DNA of 64,000 nt from Alphaproteobacteria bacterium (lineage in GTDB: Bacteria; Pseudomonadota; Alphaproteobacteria; TMED109), in assembly GCA_021296265.1 (NCBI GenBank), contig JAGWAT010000011.1:1-64000 (forward strand), read 5' to 3'. Of the stretch, positions 19,151-27,898 are shown piece by piece. A model generated the notes under the pieces. It worked only from the letters and a program-made list of their open reading frames with translations, had not been told where the DNA came from and did no database searches. Each line of letters starts with the position of its first letter. Position 1 is the first letter of the stretch. The translations under genes and the position numbers were made by a program.

Positions 19151-20310
19151 GCGCGCAGGCGTTGCCGGTCCCGGAGGACCTCCAGCAGCGCCGCGATGAC
19201 CCGGTCCACCGCGCGGTCGTCGAGCTCGGAGTGCATTGGCAGACTGACGATCCGGGTCGCGGTCTTCTCGGCCACCGGACATGGCACGCCCAGTTCCGCG
19301 GCATGCCGGAAGGCACGCTGGGCGGGCAGGGTCCGCGGATAGTAGACGCGCGTCGGGACCCCGCGCTCGGCGAGCGCCGACCGGACGGCATCCCTGTTAT
19401 CCAGCAGCAACGAATACTGCGCCCAGACGCTGACGTTTCCAGCGGGCACTTCGGGAGTCTCGGCCAGGCCCCGAAGGGCGTCGGTGTAGGCGTCGGCAAT
19501 GGCATTGCGGCGGGCGATTTCGTCCCGGAAGCCGGGCAACTTGGCCAACAGCACCGCCGCCTGCAGTGTATCGAGTCGGGAGTTGGTGCCGGTCCGCCGG
19601 GCATCGTACGGATCCTCGGAGGTTCCGTGCGCACTTACGCTCCGCCATTCCCCGATGCGCTCCGGGTCGTCGGTGAACATCGCACCACCGTCGCCCCACG
19701 CGCCGAGCGGCTTGCTGGGAAAGAAGCTCGTGATGGACGCATCCCCCATCGAGCCCACGCTCCGGCCATGCTGGCTGGCGCCCAGGCTCTGGGCGGCATC
19801 CACGAGCAGAAACAGGCCCTCCTCCCGGCACAGCGGCACCAGGCGTTCGTAGTCGGCCGGCAGTCCGAACAGGTCGACCGGCATGACGGCGCGCGGGACG
19901 AGATCGCCGACCCTGCGCACGTGCCGGATGGTGTCGGCCAACACCGTCGGGTCAATCACGAAAGTTCGCGGATCGATGTCGACGAACACGGGCGTGGCAC
20001 CGTTGAGGGCGACGGCGCCGGCACTCGCCACGAAGCTGAACGCCGGGACGAACACCGCGTCGCCCGGACCGATGCGCTCCGTGCGCAGCGCGATGTTCAG
20101 GGCGTCGGTGCCATTGGCGACCGTCACGACGTGCCTGGATCCTGTCAGGGCGGCCAGCTCGGCTTCCAGTTCGGCAACCTCGGGCCCGTTGATGAAGCGA
20201 CCGTGCTTGAGCACCCCGGCCAGGCGAGCATCGACCACGGGCTGCAGCCTCCGGTACTGGGCAACCGGGTCCAGGAGGGTCACCGGCGATCGGGACGGAG
20301 AATCGTTCAT
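19147..20310 (-). CDS. DegT/DnrJ/EryC1/StrS-type sugar aminotransferase
   Basis: This 387-residue PLP-dependent aminotransferase is of the type that aminates keto-sugars bound to nucleotides. It has the family N terminus (LLDPVAQYRRLQPVVDARLA), VTVANGTDAL, PAFSFVASAGAV, VDAAQSLGA, the PLP-lysine in SFFPSKPLGAWGDGG, and NSRLDTLQAAVL. The ATG overlaps the stop of the upstream oxidoreductase gene (ATGA), so the two proteins are probably made together. The pair matches the logic of GnnA/GnnB or WlbA/WlbC: oxidise C3 of UDP-GlcNAc, then aminate it. Confidence 0.85.
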   Translation of the reverse strand: MNDSPSRSPVTLLDPVAQYRRLQPVVDARLAGVLKHGRFINGPEVAELEAELAALTGSRHVVTVANGTDALNIALRTERIGPGDAVFVPAFSFVASAGAVALNGATPVFVDIDPRTFVIDPTVLADTIRHVRRVGDLVPRAVMPVDLFGLPADYERLVPLCREEGLFLLVDAAQSLGASQHGRSVGSMGDASITSFFPSKPLGAWGDGGAMFTDDPERIGEWRSVSAHGTSEDPYDARRTGTNSRLDTLQAAVLLAKLPGFRDEIARRNAIADAYTDALRGLAETPEVPAGNVSVWAQYSLLLDNRDAVRSALAERGVPTRVYYPRTLPAQRAFRHAAELGVPCPVAEKTATRIVSLPMHSELDDRAVDRVIAALLEVLRDRQRLRA

Positions 20311-21299
20311 CCGCCGTTCTCCGGGATCTGCAGTGGCACTGTCCGCCGCTCCTCCAGCGAGCGAAAACAGGCGTCGAGCACCGTCATGACCCGCAACCCC
20401 TCGTCGGCCCCGCTCGGCGGGGCCACGCCGGTTGCCACGGCCTCCACAAAGGCCGCGCATTCGCTAGCCAGTGGCTCCCGGTCGGGAACCGGTACCGGAC
20501 TCGGAGGTTGACCGGTGGGGGCCAGGGTCAATTTCGAACCGGCGGGCGCTACGTCGTCGAACACGGCCGTGGCGACGTTCCCTTCCACCTCGAAACGCTG
20601 CACCTTGGCAAGGCCCCGCCACGACACCGTCGTCTGGCTTCGGAGACCGGAGGAAAAGGCGAGCTCCACACGGGTGTGTGCCGCCGAAGGGCCATTCGAC
20701 TCCGAATCCGGCCGGAAGCAGCAGACTGACAATGGCAGCTCGTCGGTGCAGGCGAGGATCATCGCGATGTCATGCGGCGCGAACTCCCAGATCACATGTT
20801 CCCGCGGAGTTTCGGGCCCCGACGTGAGCCTGCTCGTCACGATACCGCGCAGCGCCCCAAGGCGCCCGTCGTGCACCATTGCCCGCAACGTCTCAAAGGC
20901 CGGGTGATAGTGCAGCAAGTGTCCTGTCACGAGCTGCAGTCCCGCGGCCCTGGCCTGAACCACCAACGTTCTCGCCGCGGCCAGGTCGGTGGTCATCGGC
21001 TTCTCGACGAACACGTGCAGATCCGCAGTCAGGGCCGATGCAGCGAGTTCGTGGTGCGTGCCAGCAGGTGTCGCGATCGCAACGGCATCGACGTCCCCTG
21101 ACCGGATCAGGGCCTCGGACTGGGGGAAGGCGCGCGCCGCCGGGTAGGTGTCCGCCGCGGCCCGGAGGTGGTCCGGGTCGCTATCGCACAAGCCCGCAAG
21201 GCAGCCGATCGCGTGAAAGTTTCTGGCCAGGTTCCGGCCCCAGCGGCCGAACCCGACGACGCCCACGCGGGCACGCGCACTACTCGACACCGAGATCAA
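20307..21299 (-). CDS. Gfo/Idh/MocA-family sugar dehydrogenase
   Basis: This 330-residue NAD-dependent oxidoreductase has an N-terminal Rossmann fold (VGVVGFGRWGRNLARNF), the AIATPAGTHHELA segment, the catalytic-site motif VFVEKPM with its Lys, and the His-rich GHLLHYHPAF of the C-terminal domain. It fits UDP-N-acetylglucosamine 3-dehydrogenases such as GnnA or WlbA, a prediction strengthened by the coupled aminotransferase. The start at 21299 is a TTG; a GTG at about 21290 is an alternative. Downstream lipid-A or O-antigen genes are not nearby, so the final product is open. Confidence 0.82.
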   Translation of the reverse strand: MISVSSSARARVGVVGFGRWGRNLARNFHAIGCLAGLCDSDPDHLRAAADTYPAARAFPQSEALIRSGDVDAVAIATPAGTHHELAASALTADLHVFVEKPMTTDLAAARTLVVQARAAGLQLVTGHLLHYHPAFETLRAMVHDGRLGALRGIVTSRLTSGPETPREHVIWEFAPHDIAMILACTDELPLSVCCFRPDSESNGPSAAHTRVELAFSSGLRSQTTVSWRGLAKVQRFEVEGNVATAVFDDVAPAGSKLTLAPTGQPPSPVPVPDREPLASECAAFVEAVATGVAPPSGADEGLRVMTVLDACFRSLEERRTVPLQIPENGG

Positions 21300-21325
21300 C
21301 GCTTTGGAAGTGCCAGCCTGCTTGG

Positions 21326-21757
21326 TCAGCTGGGCTGATCAGGCGGCGACCCGTCCGACGGATGCAGGACCAATGCGGCGGAGTTCAAGCAGTAACGAAG
21401 TCCCGTGGGCGGGGGCCCGTCCGGAAAGACATGGCCGAGGTGCGCCCCGCAGGCCGCGCACAACACTTCGGTCCGTACCATGCCGTAACTCGTGTCGCTC
21501 TGTTCGGTGACAGAGGTATCGGCAAGGGGAGCGGTAAAGCTCGGCCACCCGGTGCCCGAATCGAACTTTGTGTCCGAGCCGAACAGGGACGTGTCGCAGC
21601 AGACGCAGACGTACGTGCCCGGACGTTTTTCATCCCAGTAACGCCCGCTGAATGCGCGTTCGGTGCCGGCCTGACGGGTCACGGCATAGGCTTCCGGCGA
21701 TAGCCGCCTGCGCCAGTGCGCATCCCGGTCGGTCGTGTCCCTCCGGTCGTGATCCAT
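21326..21757 (-). CDS. msrB: Peptide-methionine (R)-S-oxide reductase MsrB
   Basis: MsrB reduces the R epimer of methionine sulfoxide in proteins. The 143-residue protein has the zinc-binding pairs CVCC and CAAC, the family signature [10 protein letters not shown], the [16 protein letters not shown] segment and the catalytic Cys in RYCLNSAAL. There is no signal peptide, so it is cytosolic. An AGGAG box precedes the ATG. A 7-bp palindrome containing a -10-like sequence lies about 20-36 bp upstream. Confidence 0.94.
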   Translation of the reverse strand: MDHDRRDTTDRDAHWRRRLSPEAYAVTRQAGTERAFSGRYWDEKRPGTYVCVCCDTSLFGSDTKFDSGTGWPSFTAPLADTSVTEQSDTSYGMVRTEVLCAACGAHLGHVFPDGPPPTGLRYCLNSAALVLHPSDGSPPDQPS

Positions 21758-21776
21758 GCGCCAAGCTCCTGCAACT

Positions 21777-21793
21777 GCGGGTACTATACCCGC
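21777..21793 (-). promoter_or_regulatory. Palindrome overlapping a -10-like sequence upstream of msrB
   Basis: GCGGGTA and TACCCGC form a perfect 7-bp inverted repeat with a 3-nt centre. On the minus strand the centre reads TATAGT, a good -10 element, about 26 bp before the msrB ATG. No clear -35 element is seen. It could be an operator for a regulator that blocks the promoter, or a short hairpin near the 5' end of the transcript. Confidence 0.35.
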
Positions 21794-22069
21794 TTCATGG
21801 TGAAAGGCATGCGTCCGTCCGCTCGGTCACGATGATAGCTTCGGGAGGGTGCCGAAGCGCCCGTAAACTGCCGTGCGGTTCGGTGCCCACGACCGTCGTT
21901 TTTGCATATCCTGCCCCCCCGTTCATCATCGCTGGAGCGTCCTGCTAGGCTTTCCGGACGACACTGGACAATCCCGGTTTCCCACAGTTGCGGATCGCTG
22001 GCAAGTTCGCCTCGGGCCGCACCGATGGACCACCCGTTACTACCCGTCATGATTCGGAGCAACACCACG
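21794..22069. other. Intergenic region between msrB and the MaoC gene
   Basis: This divergent gap should hold promoters for msrB (leftward) and the MaoC gene (rightward). I see no gene. A GGAG ribosome-binding site at 22056-22059 serves the MaoC start at 22070. Confidence 0.5.
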
Positions 22070-22525
22070 ATGGCCACTGTTATTGCCCTTGCAGATTTAC
22101 CCCGATACGCCGGTACAGAGGTCGGAACCAGCCCGTGGCTGGAAATGGACCAGGAACGTATCGACCGGTTTGCAAAGGCAACCGAGGATTACCAGTGGAT
22201 CCATATCGATGCCGAGCGGGCCCGGTCCAGTCCCTTCGGTTCGACCATTGCGCACGGGTTCCTCACGCTGTCGCTGATCAGCTCCTTTACGAGCGAAATC
22301 CTCAAGGTCGAAGGCGTGGCCCGGACCATCAACTACGGCGCCAACCGGCTGCGGTTTCTTACACCGGTACGGCCCGGCGACAGGATCAGGAGTCGCCTGG
22401 AAATCCTGCGGGTCGAGGACTTCAAGGGGGGCGTCAAGGTCGAGAATCGCTCCACCGTGGAAATCGACGGGGCGGAACGGCCCGCCTGCATCGTGGAAGG
22501 GATTGCTGTCCACTATCCCGCCTGA
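22070..22525 (+). CDS. MaoC-type (R)-specific enoyl-CoA hydratase family protein
   Basis: The 151-residue hot-dog-fold protein resembles MaoC/NodN-type hydratases that add water to enoyl-CoA substrates. The hydratase motif is visible as DYQWIHIDAERA...FGSTIAHGFLTLSL, with the catalytic Asp (in EDYQWIH) and His (in IHIDAE). The start at 22070 was chosen for its GGAG box 10 bp upstream; an in-frame ATG at 22049 is possible. It stands alone, so the acyl-CoA substrate is unknown. Confidence 0.85.
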   Translation: MATVIALADLPRYAGTEVGTSPWLEMDQERIDRFAKATEDYQWIHIDAERARSSPFGSTIAHGFLTLSLISSFTSEILKVEGVARTINYGANRLRFLTPVRPGDRIRSRLEILRVEDFKGGVKVENRSTVEIDGAERPACIVEGIAVHYPA

Positions 22526-22710
22526 CGACTCCCCTCGGCATTCCCGGCGATGATCGTGCCCGGAGGTCGCGCACGCAGGTGCACGGACCGTTTGCAGTGC
22601 CCCTACCCGCTCGGGAATCTCCGAATAGCGCCTCGGCGTCGGAACCGGTCCTCGGGCCAACCCTCAGCCCGCGGCGGGACGAAGCGGACGCCGACGGGGA
22701 ACGGGCTTTC

Positions 22711-23250
22711 GTGACGTCGCCCTTGCCTTGGGCGGCGCTGCTGGCGCTCCTGACCGTGACCCTGGCCAACGGTCATCTGACGGCACTGGCGGATGAAAGC
22801 ACCTCGCCCGCCGAGACCGTCATCCCCGAGGCGGACCTGATCCCGAACTGCGCCAGGACCGGTGGCGGAATCGCGATCGCCGAAGCGGAGGGCCGGATCT
22901 ACTACTGCCTCCAGCGGGTGGTGGCGATCGAGCGCCGCTATCCCGGCGCCTCGAAGTTCTTCTTCCTGCACGAGTACGGTCACATCGCCTTGCAGTCGGG
23001 CGACGAACTCCTGGTGGACTGCTGGAGCGCGCATGAACTCTCCCATACCGCCCGGGGTGAAGAGGTGCTGACCGCCGCTCGCCGCTACATCGAACAGTTC
23101 AAGCTCTTCATCGCGAAGTACGGGGGAACGGGAGCTGATCGCTCGGAGCTCCTCGCCGGATGCTACGCGGAGGGACTGACCTGGCTCGAGCGGGCCCGGG
23201 CCGAGGGCCGGCGCCCCGCGGCGCGGGTCGGGGACCGGAATAGTCCTTGA
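22711..23250 (+). CDS. Secreted putative zinc metallopeptidase-like protein (HExxH)
   Basis: The 179-residue product starts at a GTG with a Sec signal peptide (SPLPWAALLALLTVTLANGHLTALA, residues 3-27, hydrophobic core at 8-19). The mature part contains KFFFLHEYGHIAL with His87-Glu88-x-x-His91, the zincin zinc-binding motif. Asp103 in LLVDCWSAHEL, 12 residues later, could be the third ligand, similar in layout to families with a downstream E/D-x-x-A-D-C-W segment. The family is not recognised with certainty. The gene stands alone between MaoC and pdxH. It may be a periplasmic peptidase or a dead relative; activity is inference. Confidence 0.6.
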   Translation: MTSPLPWAALLALLTVTLANGHLTALADESTSPAETVIPEADLIPNCARTGGGIAIAEAEGRIYYCLQRVVAIERRYPGASKFFFLHEYGHIALQSGDELLVDCWSAHELSHTARGEEVLTAARRYIEQFKLFIAKYGGTGADRSELLAGCYAEGLTWLERARAEGRRPAARVGDRNSP

Positions 23251-23421
23251 CCGTGTGTCGGGCTCGCGTCCGGACCGTTGACCGGTTCTTGATCTGCGAG
23301 CGGCTTCCGCGAGAAACCCCTCCCGGGCCGGCCGGAGAAACAGTGCGCTAGCGCTTGCAGGCGACGGTCCCACCGGGCGGTCGAACGGAACGGAAGCAGA
23401 GCGGATCCGGCCTGCCGGCCG

Positions 23422-24021
23422 CTAAGCGTCCTCGGTGCGCTCGTATCGCAGACGTTCGTGCAAACGGTCGTCACGGTGACGCCAGAACTCGATTCGGTGT
23501 GGTACCACGCGATAGCCGGTCCAGTGCGGGGGACGCGTCACCGGCCTTCCCGAGAACCGTTCCGAGGTATCCCTGAATTGCCGACTCAACTCGTCGAGGC
23601 CGCCGACCAGGACGCTGGACTGGGCACTCGCCCACGCGCCGATCTGGCTGCCACGGGGCCGTGACGCAAAGTACGTGTCGGCCTCCTCGTCGCTGACAGG
23701 AACCACCGGGCCTTCGATGCGGACCTGGCGGCCCAGCGCCGGCCAGTGAAGCGCCAGCGCCGCGCTCGGGTGTTCTGCTAGCTCCCTCCCCTTTCGACTC
23801 TCGCTGTTCGTGTAGAACACGAGGCCGCGAGCGTCCAGCGCCTTGATCAGCACGATTCGTGCAGCCGGAGCGCCATCCCTGCCGACGGTTGCCAGGCACG
23901 CCGCCGAGGGGTCGTGCGTCTCTTCCCGGTCGGCGTCGGCGCGCCAGCCTCGCAAGAGGTCAATCGGATCATCGACCCCCGGTAACGGTGCCATCGGCTT
24001 CTTTTCCATGCTGTTTCCCAT
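23422..24021 (-). CDS. pdxH: Pyridoxamine 5'-phosphate oxidase (short C terminus)
   Basis: PdxH oxidises pyridoxine or pyridoxamine 5'-phosphate to pyridoxal 5'-phosphate using FMN. The 199-residue protein has the FMN-binding RIVLIKALDARGLVFYTNSESRKG region (split near the Asp-Ala), VRIEGPVVPVSDEEADTYFASRPRGSQIGAWAS, and the substrate-binding RLHERLRY. Family members normally finish with about eight more residues ending Arg-Leu-x-Pro; here translation stops just after RTEDA. The catalytic Arg and His of RLHER are kept, so it may still work. Confidence 0.9.
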   Translation of the reverse strand: MGNSMEKKPMAPLPGVDDPIDLLRGWRADADREETHDPSAACLATVGRDGAPAARIVLIKALDARGLVFYTNSESRKGRELAEHPSAALALHWPALGRQVRIEGPVVPVSDEEADTYFASRPRGSQIGAWASAQSSVLVGGLDELSRQFRDTSERFSGRPVTRPPHWTGYRVVPHRIEFWRHRDDRLHERLRYERTEDA

Positions 24022-24402
24022 TGTGCCCGTGGGTCCGGCAGGAGCGACGGCCAGCCGGACCCACGCGATCGACGCACCACCGCCACGCTAGTGCCGCCTT
24101 GAGACGGCAAGGCTGCGGACTGCTGGCATGCGACCGGCGCAGCACCGGCCGACCGCGGATCCGGCCGATTGCCGGCACGACCTCGACCGCCGCCCCGGTG
24201 CCCGACGCCCCCAACGCCACCGGCGTCTCCGGCTCTACCGCGACGCTCTCCGGAAAGCTGGCCGCTCCCGCTTGCGAGAGTGTACCGCGCCTGTCCGTCG
24301 GCCGGCGTGCGCTGCCCCCGCGACCATGGCCCGAATCCGGACACTAGGCACCTGCCGGTCGCACCGCTAGAACGATGTAATCAGCAGTACTGGAGAATCA
24401 AC
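24022..24402. other. Gene-free stretch between pdxH and the AlsS-like gene
   Basis: No supported gene in this 381-bp divergent gap. It should contain the promoters of pdxH and of the AlsS-like gene. Apart from the GGAGA box at 24392-24396 that serves the ATG at 24403, I see no clear promoter, repeat or hairpin. Confidence 0.55.
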
Positions 24403-26115
24403 ATGGGCAAGGCATCAGACCTCCTGGTGCAGGCGCTGGAAGCCGAGGGCGTTGACACGATCTTTGGAATACCGGGCGAGGAAAACCTTGATTTCCTCGA
24501 CTCCCTGACCCGCTCCGACACAATCAGGCTGGTCCTGACCCGTCACGAGCAGGCGGCCGGGTTCATGGCAGCCACGTACGGCCGCTTCACCGGCAAGGCC
24601 GGCATCTGTCTCTCGACCCTTGGGCCGGGCGCGACCAACTTCACCACCGCCGCGGCCTACGCAACCCTCGGCGGCATGCCCATGATGATGATTACCGGCC
24701 AGAAGCCGGTAAAGCGATCCAAGCAAGGCCGGTTTCAGATTCTTGATGTCGTAGAAATGATGAAGCCCATCACGAAGTATGCGCATCAGATTGTTTCTGC
24801 TGACAATATCCCGACCCGGGTCCGCGAGGCCCTGCGCCAGGCGGAAGAGGAGAAGCCCGGCGCCGTGCACCTGGAACTCCCCGAAGATGTGGCCGGTGAA
24901 CCTACTCAGGAGCGACCGGTACCGGCCTCCTATGCCCGTCGTCCGATATCGGAAGAAAAGGCAGTGCGGGCGGCCGTCGAGCGGATTGCCAACGCCAAGT
25001 CGCCGATCATCGTGATCGGCGCGGGCGGCAACCGCAAGCTCACCAGCCGCATGCTGACCGAGATGGTGGAACGGTTCCGCATTCCCTTCGCCACCACCCA
25101 GCTGGGCAAGGGAGTCATCGACGAAGCCCACCCGTTGTTCATGGGCTGTGCCGCCCTGTCGGCAGGTGATTTCGTGCACCGGGCGATCGAACGCGCCGAC
25201 CTGGTCATCAACGTCGGCCATGACGTGATCGAGAAACCCCCGTTCTTCATGCATCGCGGCGATGTCCCCACGGAATCGCCGCACCAGTCAGACGTGGACC
25301 CGGTCGGCGTGACCCGGGGAACCGATGTCGTTCACGTGAACTTCCGGTCCGCGGAGGTGGATCCCGTCTATTTCCCGCAAATCGAGGTGGTCGGCGACAT
25401 CGCCAATTCGATCTGGCGGATCAGTCGCCTGCTGGAACTCGAAGAGACGTCCTGGGACTTCGCTCGCATGCGGGAGATCAAGCTCCATCACGACGCCAGC
25501 ATGGCCGAAGGGGAGGACGACGACAGGTTTCCGATTTACCCGCAGCGGCTGGTCCGCGATGTCCGAGGGGTCATGCCCGACGATGGAATCGTGTGTCTGG
25601 ACAATGGCGTGTACAAGATCTGGTTCGCCCGCAACTACCGCGCGCGCGGTCCCAACACGGTGCTGCTGGACAACGCGCTGGCAACCATGGGCGCCGGCCT
25701 GCCCTCCGCCATGGCTGCCCACCTTGTCCATCCCGGCCGCAAGGTCATGGCCATCTGCGGCGACGGGGGCTTCATGATGAATTCTCAGGAAATCGAGACC
25801 GCAGTCCGCCTGAACATGAACCTGACCTGCCTGATCCTGAATGACGGCGCCTACGGCATGATCCGGTGGAAGCAGGCGAACATGGGATTCTCCGACTGGG
25901 GACTGGAATACGGAAATCCGGATTTTCGGGCCTATGCCATGAGCTATGGAGCACAGGGACATCGCGTGGAGAGTGCCGAGGGACTCGCCCCCCTGCTCGC
26001 GACGTGTCTGTCCAGCCCCGGCGTGCACCTGATCGACTGCCCGGTCGACTACTCCGAGAACGACCATATCCTGAACAGTCACATCCAGGAGCAGAGTGCG
26101 GCAATCGGAGCATGA
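24403..26115 (+). CDS. AlsS-like ThDP-dependent enzyme (acetolactate synthase large-subunit family)
   Basis: This 570-residue thiamine-diphosphate enzyme most resembles catabolic acetolactate synthase. The N-terminal PYR domain has FGIPGEENLDFLDSL and the ThDP-activating Glu49 in RHEQAAGFMAA. The C-terminal PP domain has the GDGG...N ThDP/Mg motif (ICGDGGFMMNS to LNDGAYGM). The central domain reads VINVGHDVIEKPPFF where FAD-binding biosynthetic enzymes carry an RFDDR-type loop, which favours a FAD-free AlsS-like enzyme. No ilvH or alsD lies nearby. An SD GGAGA precedes the ATG. The stop lies 57 bp before, or overlaps with, the next start, so the GGT-like gene is likely co-transcribed. Confidence 0.8.
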   Translation: MGKASDLLVQALEAEGVDTIFGIPGEENLDFLDSLTRSDTIRLVLTRHEQAAGFMAATYGRFTGKAGICLSTLGPGATNFTTAAAYATLGGMPMMMITGQKPVKRSKQGRFQILDVVEMMKPITKYAHQIVSADNIPTRVREALRQAEEEKPGAVHLELPEDVAGEPTQERPVPASYARRPISEEKAVRAAVERIANAKSPIIVIGAGGNRKLTSRMLTEMVERFRIPFATTQLGKGVIDEAHPLFMGCAALSAGDFVHRAIERADLVINVGHDVIEKPPFFMHRGDVPTESPHQSDVDPVGVTRGTDVVHVNFRSAEVDPVYFPQIEVVGDIANSIWRISRLLELEETSWDFARMREIKLHHDASMAEGEDDDRFPIYPQRLVRDVRGVMPDDGIVCLDNGVYKIWFARNYRARGPNTVLLDNALATMGAGLPSAMAAHLVHPGRKVMAICGDGGFMMNSQEIETAVRLNMNLTCLILNDGAYGMIRWKQANMGFSDWGLEYGNPDFRAYAMSYGAQGHRVESAEGLAPLLATCLSSPGVHLIDCPVDYSENDHILNSHIQEQSAAIGA

Positions 26116-26171
26116 CCGACGCGACGGCCCGGGCAACCAGCGCCGCGACACCAATTCGTAAGGAACCTTCG

Positions 26172-27743
26172 ATGCACGGCACGACGCACTCACCTATCCC
26201 GCTCGAGACCTGGCATATCGCGAAACCTGCCGGGCATGGCCGCAAGGGAGTGGTGGTCGCGCAGGAGATCGAAGCGGCAAGGGTTGGCGCCGACATGATC
26301 TCGACCGGCGGCAACGCGGTGGACGCGGCCGTCGCCACCGCACTCGCATTGACCGTCACGGAACCCTGGATGAGCGGGCTGGGGGGCGGCGGCTTCATGG
26401 TGGCCTACATCGCCGCGGAACGCGCGGTACGGGTCATCGACTTCGCCATGGTCGCGCCCGCCGCGCTCGAGCCGTCCGACTATCCCCTGACCGGCGCCGC
26501 GGGCGCCGAGATGTTCGGCTGGCCCCAGGTCGAGGGTGACGCCAACATCCACGGTCCCAAGTCGATCGCTGTCCCCGGCTCCGTTGCGGGCTACGGCCTG
26601 GCAGGTGCAACCTACGGGCGCAAGCCGTGGGCGGACCTGGTTGCCCCGGCCATCGCGCTCGCCGAACGGGGCCACCGGGTGACGTGGTGGACTACCCTGC
26701 AGGTCGCCGCGGAGGCCGACCTCCTCGCCCGCTACCCGGTATCGTCGGCGGTTTGGCTGCCGGGCGGCCTGCCGCCGTCGATGCCCCAGGACGCGACGGC
26801 GTCGTTCCTGTCGATGGGGGCGCTCGCGCGGTCATTGCGGATGCTGGCCGATGAAGGCCCGCAGGGCTTTTACGAAGGCGCGCTGGCCCGTTCGATGGTG
26901 CACGATGTCCGGGCGGCGGGCGGCTGCCTGTCGGACGCTGATCTGGCGGGATATTCCGCTCGGATCGTGGAACCGCTCCAACTGCCCCGGGGGGAAGCGG
27001 TCTACCACGTGCCGCGCGGGCTCACCGCCGGCCCCACCTTCGCAGCGGCCCTCAGGCAACTGCCGCACCTTGAATCGGCCAGCCCCGATCCCGGCACGTA
27101 CGGCGCTTACGCCGCGGCACTTGTCGATGCCTACCGACAGAGACTGGAGCGCCTGGGGCATTCCGGCGACGACGGCAGCCGGAGTTGCACAACGCACATC
27201 TCGACCGCCGACGCCGACGGCAACCTGGTCATGCTCACGACGACGCTGCTCTCACCGTTCGGTTCCCGCATGGTGCTGCCGGACAGCGGCATCCTGATGA
27301 ACAATGGCATCAACTGGTTCGACCCGCGGCCGGGGGGACCGAATTCGCTGGCCCCCGGTCAGCGCCCGCTGACGAACATGTGTCCGATGGTCGCCACCCG
27401 AAACGGCGCCCCGTGGTTCGGATACGGCGCTTCCGGCGGGCGGAAGATCATGCCGTCCGTGTTCCAGCTCGCGTCCTTCACGAATGACTTCGGCATGGAG
27501 GTGGAAACCGCCCTGGCCCATCCCAGGCTCGATGCCAGCGGCATCGACACCCTGGTGCACGACGGCCGCCTCGATGCGGCCACAGCCGCCGCGATCGCCG
27601 CCGTGGCTCCTTCGACGCCCTGGGGTCCAACGTCGTTCCCGTCCATGTACGCCAACCCGTCCGGGGCAGCGATCACGGCCGGCGGCGGATGTGTGGGCGC
27701 CGTCCATCCGTATTCGCCGGTCAGTGGCGTGGCGGTAGCTTAG
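26172..27743 (+). CDS. Gamma-glutamyltransferase-like Ntn hydrolase
   Basis: The 523-residue protein belongs to the gamma-glutamyltranspeptidase family, Ntn hydrolases that cleave themselves to free an N-terminal Thr. The large-subunit part contains GGNAVDAAVATALALTVTEPW and SGLGGGGFMV. The cleavage site and nucleophile fall in SCTTHIST (Thr340/Thr341), followed by GNLVMLTTTL, FGSRMVLPDSGILMNNGINW and RPLTNMCP, all family-like. There is no signal peptide, so unlike classical GGT it seems cytosolic and may act on another gamma-glutamyl or acyl-amide substrate. The start at 26172 has an AAGGAA box 7 bp upstream; an ATG at 26112 overlapping the previous stop is possible. Confidence 0.82.
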   Translation: MHGTTHSPIPLETWHIAKPAGHGRKGVVVAQEIEAARVGADMISTGGNAVDAAVATALALTVTEPWMSGLGGGGFMVAYIAAERAVRVIDFAMVAPAALEPSDYPLTGAAGAEMFGWPQVEGDANIHGPKSIAVPGSVAGYGLAGATYGRKPWADLVAPAIALAERGHRVTWWTTLQVAAEADLLARYPVSSAVWLPGGLPPSMPQDATASFLSMGALARSLRMLADEGPQGFYEGALARSMVHDVRAAGGCLSDADLAGYSARIVEPLQLPRGEAVYHVPRGLTAGPTFAAALRQLPHLESASPDPGTYGAYAAALVDAYRQRLERLGHSGDDGSRSCTTHISTADADGNLVMLTTTLLSPFGSRMVLPDSGILMNNGINWFDPRPGGPNSLAPGQRPLTNMCPMVATRNGAPWFGYGASGGRKIMPSVFQLASFTNDFGMEVETALAHPRLDASGIDTLVHDGRLDAATAAAIAAVAPSTPWGPTSFPSMYANPSGAAITAGGGCVGAVHPYSPVSGVAVA

Positions 27744-27898
27744 GCCCTGGCACTGGCCGGATGGCGGGCGGCGGGCATCGGCACGGAGCCGCCGTGTCCT
27801 CCCATCCGCGTGTATAAGTCGGGCCTATCCACCGGCACGGGCAAGAATGACCTCCTGCCTGTAACCAACGCATCCCTCTACCGTCGAGACGCCTGCCG

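Noticed and set aside
27744-27898. TATAAG at 27813-27818 as a purB promoter
   Set aside because: No -35 element at 16-18 bp and no proper extended -10; too weak to list.
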